Source: Platerodrilus igneus
Lineage: Eukaryota; Arthropoda; Insecta; Coleoptera; Lycidae
NCBI GenBank assembly: GCA_036346225.1
Contig: JARFIW010001323.1
Coordinates: 744,001 to 808,000, forward strand
Length of the DNA: 64,000 nucleotides
Reading direction: 5' to 3'
The notes under the pieces were generated by a model. The model did not search any database and was not told the origin of the DNA. It saw nothing but the letters and a program-made list of their open reading frames with translations. Made by a program: the position numbers and the translations under genes. Of the stretch, positions 1 to 12,305 are shown piece after piece (the first letter of the stretch is position 1; each line of letters starts with the position of its first letter).

Positions 1-1425
1 ATTCCCATAGCCTACATCTTTCATATCAGTGTGAAATAGTTTTACCTAGGTCTACCTCTACCTCTCTTTTTTCCTATCTCTGCTTCTAATATAATCCGCA
101 GTATTCCCTCATGCCTTAGTATGTGGCCTATCATCCTATCTCTCATATTTTTACTGTTTTCCACATACTTCCTTCTTCCCCTACCATTTCTAGTACCTCT
201 TTGTTCTTAACTTTGTCTGTCCATCATATCTTCATCATATGTCTGTAATACCACATTTCAAAGGCTTCTATCTTTTTCCCATTAACTTCTCCTACTGTCC
301 AGGTATCACAGCCCTACAGTGCTGTGCTCCACACATATGTTTTAAACAATCTTTTCGTTGTTTCTATGTTTGTTGTCTTTGAACACGGTATTTGTGTTTT
401 CTTGTTAAATATAGCAAGACCTTGTACTAATTGTTGATTTATCTTTTGCGCTCTTCCCATCTTGCATTATTTGGCTTCCTAGGTAGCAGAAATCCTTAAC
501 CTCTTGTAAGTTCTCATTACCTATTTATTTTCTTGTTTTTAATTTATCTTCTAACTCTCCCTTGTTAGATGCTAATACCGCTATATCATCTGAAAATCTA
601 AGCATATCAATCCCTGTATAGTAATTCCAAATGTCTTTCTACATTTGAAAATATGCATTGCTTCTTTAATGTACACGTTAAAAATTAACGAGGATAAGGC
701 ACATCCCTGTCTCACTGCTTTCCTAATATTTTCTTCTGTACGTTCCTGTTCTAATTCTATTACAGTTGTTTGTTCTTTGTATAAGCTATGTACTATCCGT
801 CTATCCCTAAAATTCATTCCAATCTTTTTGAGTATTTCAAACATTTTTTCCATTTTACATTGTCGAATGAATGCTTTTTTCAGATCTACCCACCCTATAT
901 ACACACTTTCACCTTTTTCTGTTGTTATCTCCATTACCACTCTCAGAGCTGAAACGGCCTCCCATGTTCCCCTGTTTCGTCTGAACCCAAACTGATCTTC
1001 TCCTAGTACTTCTTCAGTTTGTTTTTCCATTCGTCTTTGTACAATTCCAGTTAATATCTTTGACACGAGTGTTGTCAAACTTATTGTTCGAAAATTTTCA
1101 CATCTATCCGCGCCCCTCTTTTTTAGTATAGTGACTATGATGTTACATTTGAAATCTTTGGGTATCTCGCCTGTCTCGTACACATAGCTTACAAGTTGGA
1201 ACAAACACTCTGTTACTGATTGTCCAGCAGCTATTAAAGTTTCTGCTTGCACCTTAACTGTACACAGTACCTTACTATTTTTCAGACCTTTTAATGCTAA
1301 TTCAAACTCATCTCTAAGTATAGGATATCCCAAGTCATTCTTTTCATTGTCTGATTCTTGCTCTAATGCTGCTAGTTCCTCTCCTGCATATAAATTCCCT
1401 ATATATTCTTGTCATCTATCCCCTT
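1..1425 (-). pseudogene. LINE reverse transcriptase relic, 5'-truncated
   Basis: This is the C-terminal half of a non-LTR retrotransposon polyprotein of the APE-endonuclease type; it would copy element RNA into DNA at a nicked target. The longest open stretch is 581-1333 (about 250 codons). It shows fingers/palm motifs: GEDQFGFRRNRGT, then VDLKKAF carrying the first catalytic Asp, then RQGCALSSLIFNVYI. The second catalytic motif, read as FSDD (normally FADD/YADD), lies at 585-596 in a shifted frame. Further left the C-terminal tail motif RMIGHILRHEG can be read near 120-160 in a third frame. Homology to the copy at 20,790-23,620 stops near 1,425, so the 5' part is missing, and the 3' end runs off the window. 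Stops and frameshifts make it a dead copy. The exact clade (RTE- or Jockey-like) cannot be settled by eye. Confidence 0.88.
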
Positions 1426-2845
1426 CCAAACTACTACCGTTCTTCCAAACTACTAAATTTTTATGCTTTTGCTAACACCAAAATTTCACCAATAAATCTG
1501 CATTTAAAATCAATATACACTACTTCCATCGCCAATTTAGCCCAACAAAACAATTACCTTAATTCACTATTACATAAATATAAACAATATACCTTTTTGG
1601 TCCACCAATGCATAATTAATAATTCTAAACATAAAAGCTATTTCTACTCAGTTCCAATCTTTAAAACTTTCAGAGACGTTAAGTAATTTTTATCTTATAA
1701 ACAACAGCTTCTCCTGACCCAATACCACACAAAATTAAATTAATGTAGAGGTGAACTATCCAAGTCTTTCAACTCCTTTAACCTTTAACTATTAGTAACA
1801 TGCTTCATTGGATGAGTTTTTTCATATTCAACCTTACCAGTACTTCCAAATCGTTGCAATAATCTTTCAAACACAGCTCTTTGAAGATGCATTCGATTAG
1901 GATATTTCGCAGTATAAATTCTTGAAGCTAATAGACATTTTCTTCAGCTTCATCAATTATCAATATCATTACAATCCTTTCGTCAAGACTATAGGTTTTA
2001 ATTTTACAAATGTTCACCTCACAACAACATGTATACAAAACTGATAAACAACAAAAATAAAAGATAAACATGTTTGATATGGCAATAAAGTCAAATAGTT
2101 AATATTATTTGGTATGTGACACGGCTCTTGTGATCAAAGTAAATTACCCAACGTTAGAACTATGTACCAACATTTTTAATTATCAGCTAATAACTCGAAA
2201 ATGGTGGAATTTTAATATAGGGAAACAATATCATTTAATAGAGAATTTAATTCTGCATTTTATTACCTAAAAATATATGGGTTGTTCCACTTGAAATATG
2301 CGACTTAATTGCATTAATTGTTCAATAAACAGAAAACGATCCACTGAGCACCCTGTAATTATTTTGGTAACTAGTGTTATATTTCCACTGTTCCTTTACC
2401 AAAATTAAACGTTCAGCACCATCTAAATCATGGTATTAAATAAATTTTAAATGAAGCATGCGAGTTTAAAAATGTTGAATATCTGTACAACTGAGATTTA
2501 GGTATGAGAAATCCTGATAAAAGTTGCTCTAGTTTGATACGAGCAATCAGAAATTTTAATAAAACACAGGGCATTTCATTAAAAAAAAAACTTTGCTAAA
2601 AACTCCTTTATTGAGCACCCTGTACAATACTAATTAATTTTACGTTGTAGCCATTTTGAATATACGTAGTATTTATTTGAAAGTTTTTTGCTAAATATTA
2701 CTGCCAACTAGTAATAGAGCGTTTCGTATGCATTGGGACGTGATATATGTAACACTAGATGGTTGCACTACTGCATTATTTCAAGCTTATATGTTGTACT
2801 TGTCCCTACATATTACTGTACCTATCTAAATTTAATTGATCGATT
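1426..2845. other. AT-rich intergenic stretch, no gene seen
   Basis: I see no coding region with recognisable motifs. A 106-codon frame at 1366-1686 is low-complexity and AT-driven. The 12-base word GAGCACCCTGTA occurs twice in the same orientation (2346-2357 and 2613-2624), each after a short A/T-rich run, which resembles the ends of small transposons. Confidence 0.6.
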
Positions 2846-4322
2846 GTGAATATTCATTACAGAGGAATTACTCTACAAGAAGCTTTGAAGATAGCTTATG
2901 GCAACGGATACGTAAATAAAATATTTATTGAACCCTTTGATGGTGCAATTGTTACAGATGAAGATTATGGAAAAGACAATATTAGAAGTTTGACTGATAA
3001 TATAAGTGGTACTCAGGTGCGAGTGCAAGCTGAAGTGTTACAAAATACGGGCAAAATAAAAAATTAAAAGACCTCTATACCATAATCCCCGTATGTTTGT
3101 TGTGGTTTGTTTTGTATTTTTTGAATCTTTGGGAAGATTAAGAAAAACCTCTTTACTATTACAAACTAACAAAGGCAAGAAAAGAAACCTCAACAGAAAG
3201 ATATTTCTTAGATGAAAGGCGATTTATTAGAGACAAACTGCCACAAAATGCAACCACCCATATTTATACAAAGAATTAGTTGCGTTGAACTGTTTGAAAC
3301 ATTTTTTGATGATGGCGTATTACAGCATCTCAAACAAGAAGTAGCTTCTCGTTATGCACTTTTGAGAATTGTGCAGATCTGAAAATATCTGTTGAAGAGT
3401 TGAAATACTTCATAGGACTTTTAATTCATAGTGGATTCCCGGGAATAGGTACTATTGGGACTGTGAAATTGACATGAAAAATAAACTTGTATATAAATAA
3501 ATGGGACAAGATTGGTTTCTGCAAATATCAAGACTCCTTCTTTGTGCTGACAATAATAACTCCGATATGACCGATAAAATTTGAAAGTTACAACCTATTA
3601 TTGACATGATATCAAAAGCAGTTGTTTGGAGCATTTTGTACCTGAACTTAAAAACATGACAGAATATTACGGATGCCACTTATGCAAACAATTTATTGGA
3701 GCCAAACCCATTCGATTCGGGTACAAGATGTGGTGTCTCTATACCCCCATCAGGTTATCTAATAATTTTTGAGCTATATCAAGGGAATAATCCTAGATGA
3801 TTCATAGAATACGAACACCTCTTTGAAAAAGCCACAGTCCCACTTATAGTTATGTTAGACGAATTAGAACAGCAAAAGGGTCCTCAATCGTACTATTTGT
3901 ATTTTGATAACCTATTCACTGGCATACAGTTGTTAAAACATTTAAAATCTAAAGCATGGCACGGTACAGGCACCATAAGAGAGAATAGAATTCCTAAAAG
4001 CTTTCCATTTACTAACAAAAAATATAAAGAAACAACCAAGAGTAACCAATAGATGGAGATGATGGTATATTATTTATATGTTGGTTTGACAATGGTGTAG
4101 TCAGCATGGTGCTAAGTGTGCATGGTATAAATCCCGTTAGTTCTGTAAAGAAATTTTCCCAAGCACATAAGAAGATGTTTACTGGTTCAGACCCGATCAG
4201 TATAACTTGTTTATGGGGGCAACAGAAGAACCAAACGAAACACAGAGTCAGAATGCGGCAAAAGAAATATCGGTGCTGCCTTTTTACCTCGCTTGTTGAT
4301 ACAGCATACAATTTTTTATAAA
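2846..4322 (+). pseudogene. piggyBac-type transposase pseudogene
   Basis: This is a decayed DDE transposase of the piggyBac/PGBD type, which cuts and pastes DNA at TTAA targets. The pieces follow the family order. An acidic N-terminus with LTLQEAL-like and LTDEDxG-like text lies at 2846-3067. The start of the DDE_Tnp_1_7 domain (VELFETFFDD, ISVEELKYFIGLL) lies at about 3285-3425. The middle part runs over 3510-3770. YYLYFDNLFTGIQLL and TGTIRENRIPK lie at 3852-4010. DNGVVSMVLSVHGINPV and a LFTSLVDTAYNFL-type end lie at 4085-4320. Frames change several times and stops interrupt the domain, so it is inactive. I found no TTAA-flanked terminal repeats and no cysteine-rich C-terminus. Family assignment is by motif order from memory. 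Confidence 0.82.
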
Positions 4323-6436
4323 CATAAGATTTGGACATTGTGAATATTACAATAATTAATTAAGATATTTACCATAAAGGTTAGATACATTAAAATTGAA
4401 CTGATGATGAATTTTACCAATTTTTTCAATGTATATTTCAATATAGGAATATTTGAAGACAACTATCCTAACCATTACTGCAAGTACATTTAAACTTATT
4501 ATGCCTATTTGTTCATAGAAATGTTTTAAAAAATCTTTATGTAGTATAGATTTAAGCCATGTGAGTAAAGAGTAGTTTGAGTTAAAACAGACAGATAACG
4601 TTGTGTAAGAAACTCCATTTCACCATGAGAATTAACAATTCCCTGGTTTACATGCCAGCCAGAAAAACTCCTATTATCCCAGACGTAGTTGGAACCCTTT
4701 AAACTTGACGGATTGGAAACCTAACAGGGATAGTGATAGTAATAACAGCTTGAAGTCGCACCTAGGTGAAACTTCGGTCGGTCATTATTCATTTTACTCA
4801 GTTTTCTGCCATTTATTGTTATAGTAACCCACTTCTGCATCACTGTAATTGGCAGATGCATCCTTATTTTGTTACGAGATTCCTGCCCCTTTTGGGCACT
4901 TACAAATTTAAAAAGCTAATGCTTCACCCCGTTTTTTAAAAAATATCCTGCACAATAAAGCTTATTAATAAATATAATCACTTTCAGCGACAACTGTTAG
5001 CTGCAGCAGATACAACAGACACTCCCAATTCAGGTTTTATGAGCAACTAAATACATTCATATAAATTTTGCAAAAGTGGCAATTCAAAGTTTATGGAGAC
5101 CTGGTAGTGGTGTTGATGCAAAGCAATTTTTCAGTACCAACAACATTGTTGGCTTTCAACTAACAGTAAGACTATCTGATACATATACTATAAAGTTAAA
5201 TTTAAAAATGTTGCACCAATACTTTTTATAAAGTGATAATTTCTTTCATTTTACAACTTTATTATACTGTTGCTGACTTGAAGATTTGTTTTTTTTTTAA
5301 ACTAATAAATGCAAAAATTATGTATCTATAAAGATGACATGAAAGTTATCAAAACTAGCAAACTACTTATTGAGACTCATCAAATAGATGCAATTAAAAG
5401 TTAATGGTTTCCAAAAATAATTCAACCACTTCACTCCTATTCGGGCATTTAATATGAAACAAACTCCAATAAGGAGATTGTTGTCTTTTGATGTTAAAGA
5501 GTTAAAACAATGTAATCATATTCTTATAAATAAATTACCTATTTTATAGATTCGCTTTTTCTGAATTTAATACTGCAATTTACTAATACTGTAAAATCTA
5601 ATAAAAGAACTGATACTGAAGTATGGCAATTACCTGCACGACTTTATAATCACAAAAATGATCCAGAATTTAGTAAGTTTATCACATGCAGGACAAATAA
5701 CAATTTAATTATGCAATGATATTGAATTAAAATCCAACAATAAAATTTGTTTAGACATTCATTGAGCAGCATATATCTTGTTACTGTAAGGTAATACGGT
5801 GTCTATTTGAAATTACTGAGATTTGTAACACAAGTGAATGAAACATTTGAATGACTGGAGAGGGGGGGTGTTGGTGGCGAGTAGTACAGTTAGTGGGTTG
5901 TTAAAGAATAAGCATTATGCTTGCAGGTATTATTAAGTATTTTAGAAGTGCACTGCCCATTTTTTGTATATATATTAATAATAAATTTAGTGATATTCTG
6001 ATCAAAGATGTTATTTGGTTCTTTGAGTCTCTTGAAAATAAAATAAGCAGACCTAAATACAGATGTTTCTTTTTAGAATATCCCATTAGAGAATAGGCAG
6101 CATGCCATTTGGCACCCAAACATGGGACGACTTTATTATACAGGTGAAGACATAAAGAAAAGTGAAGATTTATAGCAAATTAAAGCACATCTGCTAAGTT
6201 ATTACAAAACTGAAACCTGTATATCAACAAATGCTTGCATCCAAGGTTTATCCTTGCAATCGCCTAAATGTGGCTTACTAGTGTTACAGATTTGTTAATA
6301 ATTAATAGGGTTGCATGTACAAAACTTACGAGTTTTGTGTGTGCAGAATTAACCGATTAGTGATTAAATTTCTTATTATTCTGTTGCATGGAAGCATATG
6401 TTATGAAATAAGATGAACTAAAAAGATGTATTTATA
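4323..6436. other. AT-rich intergenic stretch with a dispersed repeat fragment
   Basis: No gene is seen. About 40 bases around 5,930-5,970 (TTTAGAAGTGCACTGCCCA core) recur at 16,678-16,720 with few changes, so both belong to an unnamed dispersed repeat. The block at 4,620-4,920 is less AT-rich than its surroundings but has no readable frame. Confidence 0.5.
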
Positions 6437-6567
6437 GTAGTATATTACTTTAAACAAACGAGAAGTGTAACTTTTCATGACGCGCCCCTGTTTACCTGCC
6501 GAACGATAGTGAGGTGGGTAAAAAAGGCAAGCCATGAAAATTCACTTCTCCACATAAAGTATACTAT
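6437..6567. repeat. imperfect long palindrome upstream of the recombinase gene
   Basis: The left arm (TAGTATATTACTTTA...GAGAAGTG...TTTTCATGAC) is matched in inverted orientation by the right arm (GCCATGAAAA...CACTTCTC...AAAGTATACTA), with inner TTTACCT/GGGTAAA pairing. The structure is about 130 bases long and its centre lies near 6,503. It sits 184 bases before the recombinase ATG. It could be a small hairpin transposon, or a recombinase-associated site. Confidence 0.6.
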
Positions 6568-6750
6568 TTTTTCTTCAAACGTTCTGAAAAATATGCAAAA
6601 ATTTCTCATTCAAATAATTTCACGTATACACATTTTCTGTTTTTGATTAATATCAAAGGTTGCTTACCGTCATTTATCTTTTTGACATTTATTAAGTTGA
6701 CACAAACATAATAACTACGCTATCTCGTCGAATAAAGAAATATTCGTAAA

Positions 6751-7274
6751 ATGCAAAATCCTGATATTGAATCTGCAGCAAACGACGCAGTGTCGCGCTT
6801 TGGACCGACAAAACCCGGGGACAAATACTCCGCTGCTTACCAGCACTTTATAGAATGGTGCAATCAAAAAGAAGTACAGGAATACAGTGAAGATGTACTT
6901 CTGGCTTATTTTAATATAATGGAAAAGGAAAAGAAGTGGAAATCATCTACTATGTGGTCACGATATTCAATGATTAAATCCCAATTAATAATTAAACATG
7001 GAGTAGATATAAGCCGAAATTAAAACTCAGAGCTTTTCCAAAGAAGTCAAGCGAAAGGTATTTGGCAAAGAAGTCTGAAGTATTTACTAAAGAACAATTT
7101 TAAAATTTTCTATTCAAAGCGCCTGATGACAGGTATTTAGAGATGAAGGTAAACAATGACTAGTTTTAATTTCATACATTTTAACTACGTATGTATTTTC
7201 AGATTGTTTTGTTGATTGGAGTAGCGGCTGCCTGCAGATGTGATGAAATGGTGAAAATGAATACTGAAGACATT
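6751..7274 (+). pseudogene. Tyrosine recombinase (Crypton-like), 5' part
   Basis: This is the N-terminal part of a tyrosine recombinase like those of Crypton transposons and their domesticated animal relatives, which cut and rejoin DNA through a 3'-phosphotyrosine. The ATG at 6751 opens a core-binding (SAM-like) domain with YSAAYQHFIEWC and SEDVLLAYF followed by TMWSRYSMIKSQL. A frameshift near 7,012 and a TAA inside QF*NF (about 7,100) break the frame. An intron with clean GT...AG ends (7149-7202) then joins RYLEMK to IVLLIGVAAACR, where Arg at 7236-7238 is the expected first catalytic residue. The reading frame reaches ...NTEDI at 7274, where a BEL/Pao element has inserted. The gene resumes in phase at 14,528. 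It may be a dead transposon or a dead host-adopted gene. Confidence 0.85.
7149..7202 (+). other. 54-base spliceosomal intron in the recombinase gene
   Basis: The sequence runs from gtaaac to ttttcag, and removing it joins two conserved segments in phase 0 (AAG|ATT). The tract before the AG is T-rich. The length is close to the 55-base intron in the RRM1 gene of this window, so it looks like a typical minimal intron of this genome. Confidence 0.8.
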
Positions 7275-7853
7275 TGTTGGAATTTCATTCCTACATTTAA
7301 CATTCAAATTCATCTTTTTCTGCCTCCAACCGGTTCGTTTCAATAACAAAGTACCTGCTGTATATCATGCGGCATCGTTACACATTTTTACCCTCGCTTA
7401 TCTTCGTGCCGACACGTTCTTTCATGTTTCAACCCTTAAAAGCTCTCCGCTCGCAGTCCTAAGGCTACCGCGCCAGTATACGCTTCATTATGTTTAAAAA
7501 TAAATTAGTGAGTGCAAGTTTGAAACCTCCAATAAAAACCTTTTGTGCCATCCGTATGTTATTGTAAGTACATTAGCACATAATTAGTTATTGTTTAACT
7601 ACGAGATTGGATTTTGCACTTGCATGTGTATCTGGTTATGTTCATCCGCTCCGAGAAATGTATTGTTTCCAATGTAAATAAACCTGCATATATCGATCCG
7701 TTGTTATCACTTTGTTAAAATCAAGAGTTCAGCGGCCCTAAAATCAACTATTTACAGCTCCCACAGATTACAGTCGACTTCGAAGGGTCCGGACAAGCAT
7801 TAATATTTCTAGTTACCTGCGGATACGTCATGAATAGCGGTCTGCTTCTAACA
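7275..7853 (+). repeat. BEL/Pao 5' LTR
   Basis: The 579-base repeat begins with TG and ends with CA. It matches 13,944-14,522 except for single-base changes (for example CATTCC against CATTGC near the start, CCAATAAAA against CCTATAAAA, CCCACAG against CCCATAG). It should carry the promoter and polyadenylation signal; AATAAA words occur in it. Confidence 0.95.
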
Positions 7854-8444
7854 TTGTTCCTATCGACCGGATTTGTTGGTTTTACAGGGTTTGCGAATTT
7901 AAACGGTGCATCAAACAATTACAACGCATCGTAAGGTCCACATCTACAAGTGGTAGGTACAGTTACACTCCATGGTTGCAGCATTCAGAAATGATGAAGC
8001 GCAGTAGCCAGTAATTCGTTCTTAAACTGTTTCATTGTATTAATAAAAGGATTTTTTGTGTTTTATTTAGTTTAAAGCATGTACATTTTAGTTAAGGCTT
8101 CTCGCAAAATCCAATCACTTCAGAAAATAATTAAATGAAAGTTTGATATTTAAGCTTAGTTTATAATACTTAATTGACGTTTCTATTTGATATAGTTCAT
8201 ATTCTTCTGTTATATAATAATAGAAAAGGAAACAAAAATATGTTTAGTAAAAGGTATTCGTACTTTAACTAAATAGCGTGTGCGAAGGTGAAATACATTG
8301 TGAGTAGGTTCAAAGTGAAGTGCAAACAAGTTCTAAACCACGATTCTACTTATGTAATTTGCGTGTACGCTTAATTGTTCATTATTTAAGGTTAAGTTTT
8401 TTTTTAAAAGATTAAGGAAAAAATTCAAATTTGCACTCACAAAA
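7854..8444 (+). other. BEL/Pao untranslated leader
   Basis: This is the non-coding stretch between the 5' LTR and the gag ATG. The bases next to the LTR (ttgttcctatcgaccgg) should hold the tRNA primer-binding site, but I cannot match them to a tRNA by eye. Confidence 0.6.
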
Positions 8445-10270
8445 ATGGATGCTTTAAAAAATGCAAGAAAGCATGCCAAATCCATGATTACTCGTATACA
8501 AAATTGGGTAATTGGCAATATAGATTCCGAAATAGATCCTTTTCCTTTTCAATCTAGGCTTGAGTTGTTAAAAGAAAAATTTCTTGTTTATTCAGATGCT
8601 CAAGATAAAATTGAAGATTTAGATGAAAATAATACTGATTCCGAAAATAGAGAAGAGTTTGAAAATAATTACTATCAATTACTTACGCGTGTTTCTAATA
8701 AAATTCGTGAAACTTCTCCTATTCCATCTTCCCGTAAGGGAGTAGCAAATAATTCAGTAAATAGTTACGCGTCCGATGAACCAAAGATTGGAGTTAAGCT
8801 CCCGGAAATTTCTATTCCTCCTTTCTCTGGAGATTTACAAAAATGGATTCCGTTCTATCAACTTTTTTCTGCCTTGATAAAGGACAATAGTTCCCTAACA
8901 GATGTACAAAAGCTCGTATATTTAAAATCCTATTTGAAGGCTGAGCCGTTATCTCTCATCGATTCGTTAGAAATTTCAAATAACAATTTTCAGATTGCAA
9001 TAGAAATCTTAGAAAAAAGATATGATAACAATTTAGCCATCATAAATTCTCACTTAAATGCCATCATTGACGCTCCTAATTTGGTACAATGCACTTCCAC
9101 TTCCTTAAGGAATTTATAGTTAACGTTAAGAAAAATCTGGACTCTAAAAAATTTAAGATGTCCTATTGAGCACTGGGACATAATCATAATAAATATCCTT
9201 ATGAGGAAACTTGACTACGGTACTAAAAGAGAATATCAATCCAAGAGAAATACAGATGAAAATCCCACTATGAAAGAATTTTATGAAATACTTGAAGCCA
9301 AGTGTGGCGCACTTGAATCCTTAAGCACCAGCAATGTAGGCACTTCCAACTTTTCTGATAGAAAAGACAAATATTCTCCCAAATCAAATAGTAGTAAAAC
9401 CTCACTACACGTGGGGAATAATCCATCCAATTACTCTACAACAAATTGCAGAACCTGCTGGTATTGCAGGGTGTCCAGCCATGATATTTATCGTTGTACT
9501 AAATTTCTTGGCCTGTCTAATGAAGAAAAATTTCGATTTCTTAAATCTCAATCGTTATGTTTCAATTGCATCGGCGCCAAACACCTATTGCACGAATGCA
9601 AATCCAAGTCTTGTTTCGTGTGTGGTAAAAGGCATCACACCATCCTGCACAACAATCAGCAAACAAATTCGAAACCTTCTGAACAAAACACCGCCTCCAA
9701 TGCTCATTCCAATACTGGAGCAATTTCTAAAAAAATCCAAGGTAGCTCGACAGCGCCTCCTCCAATTGATGAAAACTATGATGCTTGCTCCAATCAAAAT
9801 TTGCGGTTTCCGGTGGTCAGTCAATCTAGAGGTTCAACCAATTCGAATCTAAATGTTTCAACTGCCGAGTTTAGTGCTCGTAACACTTCACAGGCATCTT
9901 TAGTGTCGTCATCCCTTTTTACGGGTAATGGCGATCCTGGAGTGTTATTAGCCACGGCTGTGGTCACCCTCATGTCCATCGAAGGTAATCCCATAAGGGC
10001 TCGGGTAGTCCTGGATAATGGTAGCCAATCATCCTTCATAACAGAGAATTTGGTGTCCTTACTAAAAACGAACACTTCCGATAATCGTTTAAAATTTACT
10101 GGCATTGAGTGTATTTCAGTTAAGTCCCAGAAAATGGCAAATATCGTCATACATTCCAACGCTCTAAGGCCGTTCCAACTTCAACTATCTTGTTCCGTTC
10201 TTCCGGTGATCACTTCTAATTTACCTAGATTTCCGTTAAATCCAAATCTATTGAATATTCCGGCAGTTTG
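8445..10270 (+). pseudogene. BEL/Pao gag and aspartic protease region
   Basis: This is the first part of the polyprotein: Gag packages the RNA and the protease cuts the polyprotein. The ATG at 8445 opens a DUF1759-like Gag domain (KLPEISIPPFSGDLQKWIPF at about residue 120). A single TAG at 9117-9119 interrupts it, and the same frame continues to about 10,260. At about 9,460-9,640 are cysteine/histidine clusters (CWYC...H...C, CFNC...H...C, CFVC...H) of the zinc-knuckle type. The protease active site reads L-D-N-G-S-Q at 10,011-10,028, where many relatives have D-S-G. A frameshift near 10,260 moves the remaining protease (LADPEFYIPSAIDILIGAD) to another frame. The DNG reading could be a family variant or damage. 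Confidence 0.9.
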
Positions 10271-12305
10271 ATTTAGCTGATCCTGAATTTTATATACCTT
10301 CCGCTATTGATATCCTAATAGGAGCTGATGGTTATTACGATTTACTCCTTCCGAAAATATTCAGACTAGGTCCGAAACTTCCTACTCTCCAACTAACCAA
10401 GTTGGGTTGGGTAATTGGTGGGCAAATGCCTATTCAAAACTCCTTTGGCGAAAGAGTCCTGCTGTTATGTCAAAATGGCATTGGTTTAAAAACATCTATA
10501 GATGAGTTTCTGCCTAAATTTTGGGAATTAGAAGGCATTCCTCATTCAATTCCTCTTTCAAAAGACGCTGAGCAAGCCGAAGAAGACTTCATAAAATCCC
10601 ATAAGCGTTTGGAAAACGGCTTGTTGCAAGTAGACTTGCCTTTGAAGAACGTGACAGGGCAATCCGAACTTGCGGGTCTTTTCATATAGCAAGAAAGCGG
10701 TTTCTTAGTCTAGAGAAGCGCCTTCATAATGACCTTGGCCTCTTCTCGGAATATAAAAAATTCATAAACGAATATATTTCGTTGAATCACGGTACTTATG
10801 TTCCGTTCGATGAAACAAATCCAAATGCTAATTTCAAGTACTTCCTCCCGCATCACTGCGTAATAAAAGAAAGCAGTGACACCACAAAATTACGGGTTGT
10901 GTTCGACGCCTCTTGCAAGACCTCTACTGGTGTTTCCCTCAACGACATCCTACATAAGAGTTATCAAGTTCAACCCGAGCTGTATGATATCCTCTGTAGA
11001 TTTCGTTTGCATCCTTTCGTCCTTACTTGTGATATCGAGAAGATGTATCGGCAAGTGCTAATCAATCCGCATCAAAGACATTTGCAGAATATTCTGTGGA
11101 GGGATTCTCCTCAAGATGCTCTCAAATGCATTCAGCTTTCCACTGTAACTTATGGCGTTACTTGTTCTTCATTCCTGGCCACTAGAGTTCTTAAGCAAAT
11201 AGCTTCCGATCCAAATAATGAATATCCCTTTGCCAAACATGCTTTGTTAAACCAGACTTATGTTGACGACATTTTGTATGGTTGTTCTTCTCTTTCAGAT
11301 TTAAATGCTTCATATCGTGAATTAAATGAATTGTTAAACTCAGCTGGTTTTCGCCTGCACAAGTGGGTCTCCAATTCTCCGCAGTTTAGGAGGCTATACT
11401 CTAAGCTTTCCGATCCTGTAAATTTTGAAATTAAAATTGAAGGCAGTCCGAACAAGGTATTAGGCCTTTCTTGGAACCCTATTTCTGATATTTTTTCTAT
11501 TTCGCTTCCCAAGATTTTTCGCGATAATCCGCCTTCCAAACGTAAAACTTTGTCCATCATCGCCCAAATGTTCGATCCCTTAGGCTTGCTGGGACCATAC
11601 ATAGTCATAGGGAAAATATTTATGCAAAGACTGTGGCAATCGAAATTGTCCTGGGATGAACCATTAGGTCACGAATTCAGTAAGGATTGGAATAAATTCA
11701 TAGATTCAATTGCTTTCTTGCAACATTTAAAAATTCCTCGTAATCTATTTTTGGAAAAATCAGTCGCCATTATCCAACTTCATGGGTTCGCAGACAGTAG
11801 TGTCAAGGCCTATGGAGCTTGCTTATACGTCCGAACAACATATTCAGATAACACGGTTTCTTGTATGTTGATTACTTCTAAGTCCAGAGTGAGTCCTCTT
11901 AAAAAAATTTCCCTTCCGCGCCTAGAGCTATGCGCAATGGTCTTATTAGTCAAACTTACAGAAAAAGTTTTGGAAATCTTTCACAATGCACTAAATTTTG
12001 AGTCTATAAATTTATGGACTGATTCCCAAATATCTCTTCACTGGATTGCAGCTTCTCCTTCGCGTTGGCAAACATTCGTTGCCAACAGGGTATCTTTAAT
12101 TCAAGTCTGCTCCTTTCAAGCACACTGGCGGCATGTTGCTTCTTCTGGCAACCCTGCCGATTTACTTTCCAGAGGGCTACTGGCTCCTCAATTGATGATT
12201 TCCGACTTATGGTGGCGCGGGCCTGAGTTTCTTTCATATGCAAATGTTACTTTCTCTGATTACGATTCAAGGGATGTTCCAAAGGTTATTCCTGAGAAAA
12301 AAAAA
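10271..12305 (+). pseudogene. BEL/Pao reverse transcriptase and RNase H
   Basis: This is the replication part of the polyprotein. LTKLGWVIGGQ and a linker occupy 10,402-10,680. A frameshift near 10,675 leads into FRARKRFL-like text and the RT proper from 10,782 (YFLPHHCVIKESS, LRVVFDAS, LTCDIEKMYRQV). The catalytic YVDD box is at 11,259-11,270. RNase H follows with FADSS, PRLELCAM and WTDSQISLHWI as the acidic residues, then NPADLLSRG and DLWWRGPEFL. The frame ends at a run of ten A bases (about 12,297-12,306), past which the protein continues in another frame. That is a typical place for a homopolymer-length error or a slip mutation. All catalytic residues are present. Confidence 0.93.

Noticed and set aside
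1366..1686. 106-codon plus-strand frame
   Set aside because: AT-driven composition, no motif, starts inside the LINE relic.
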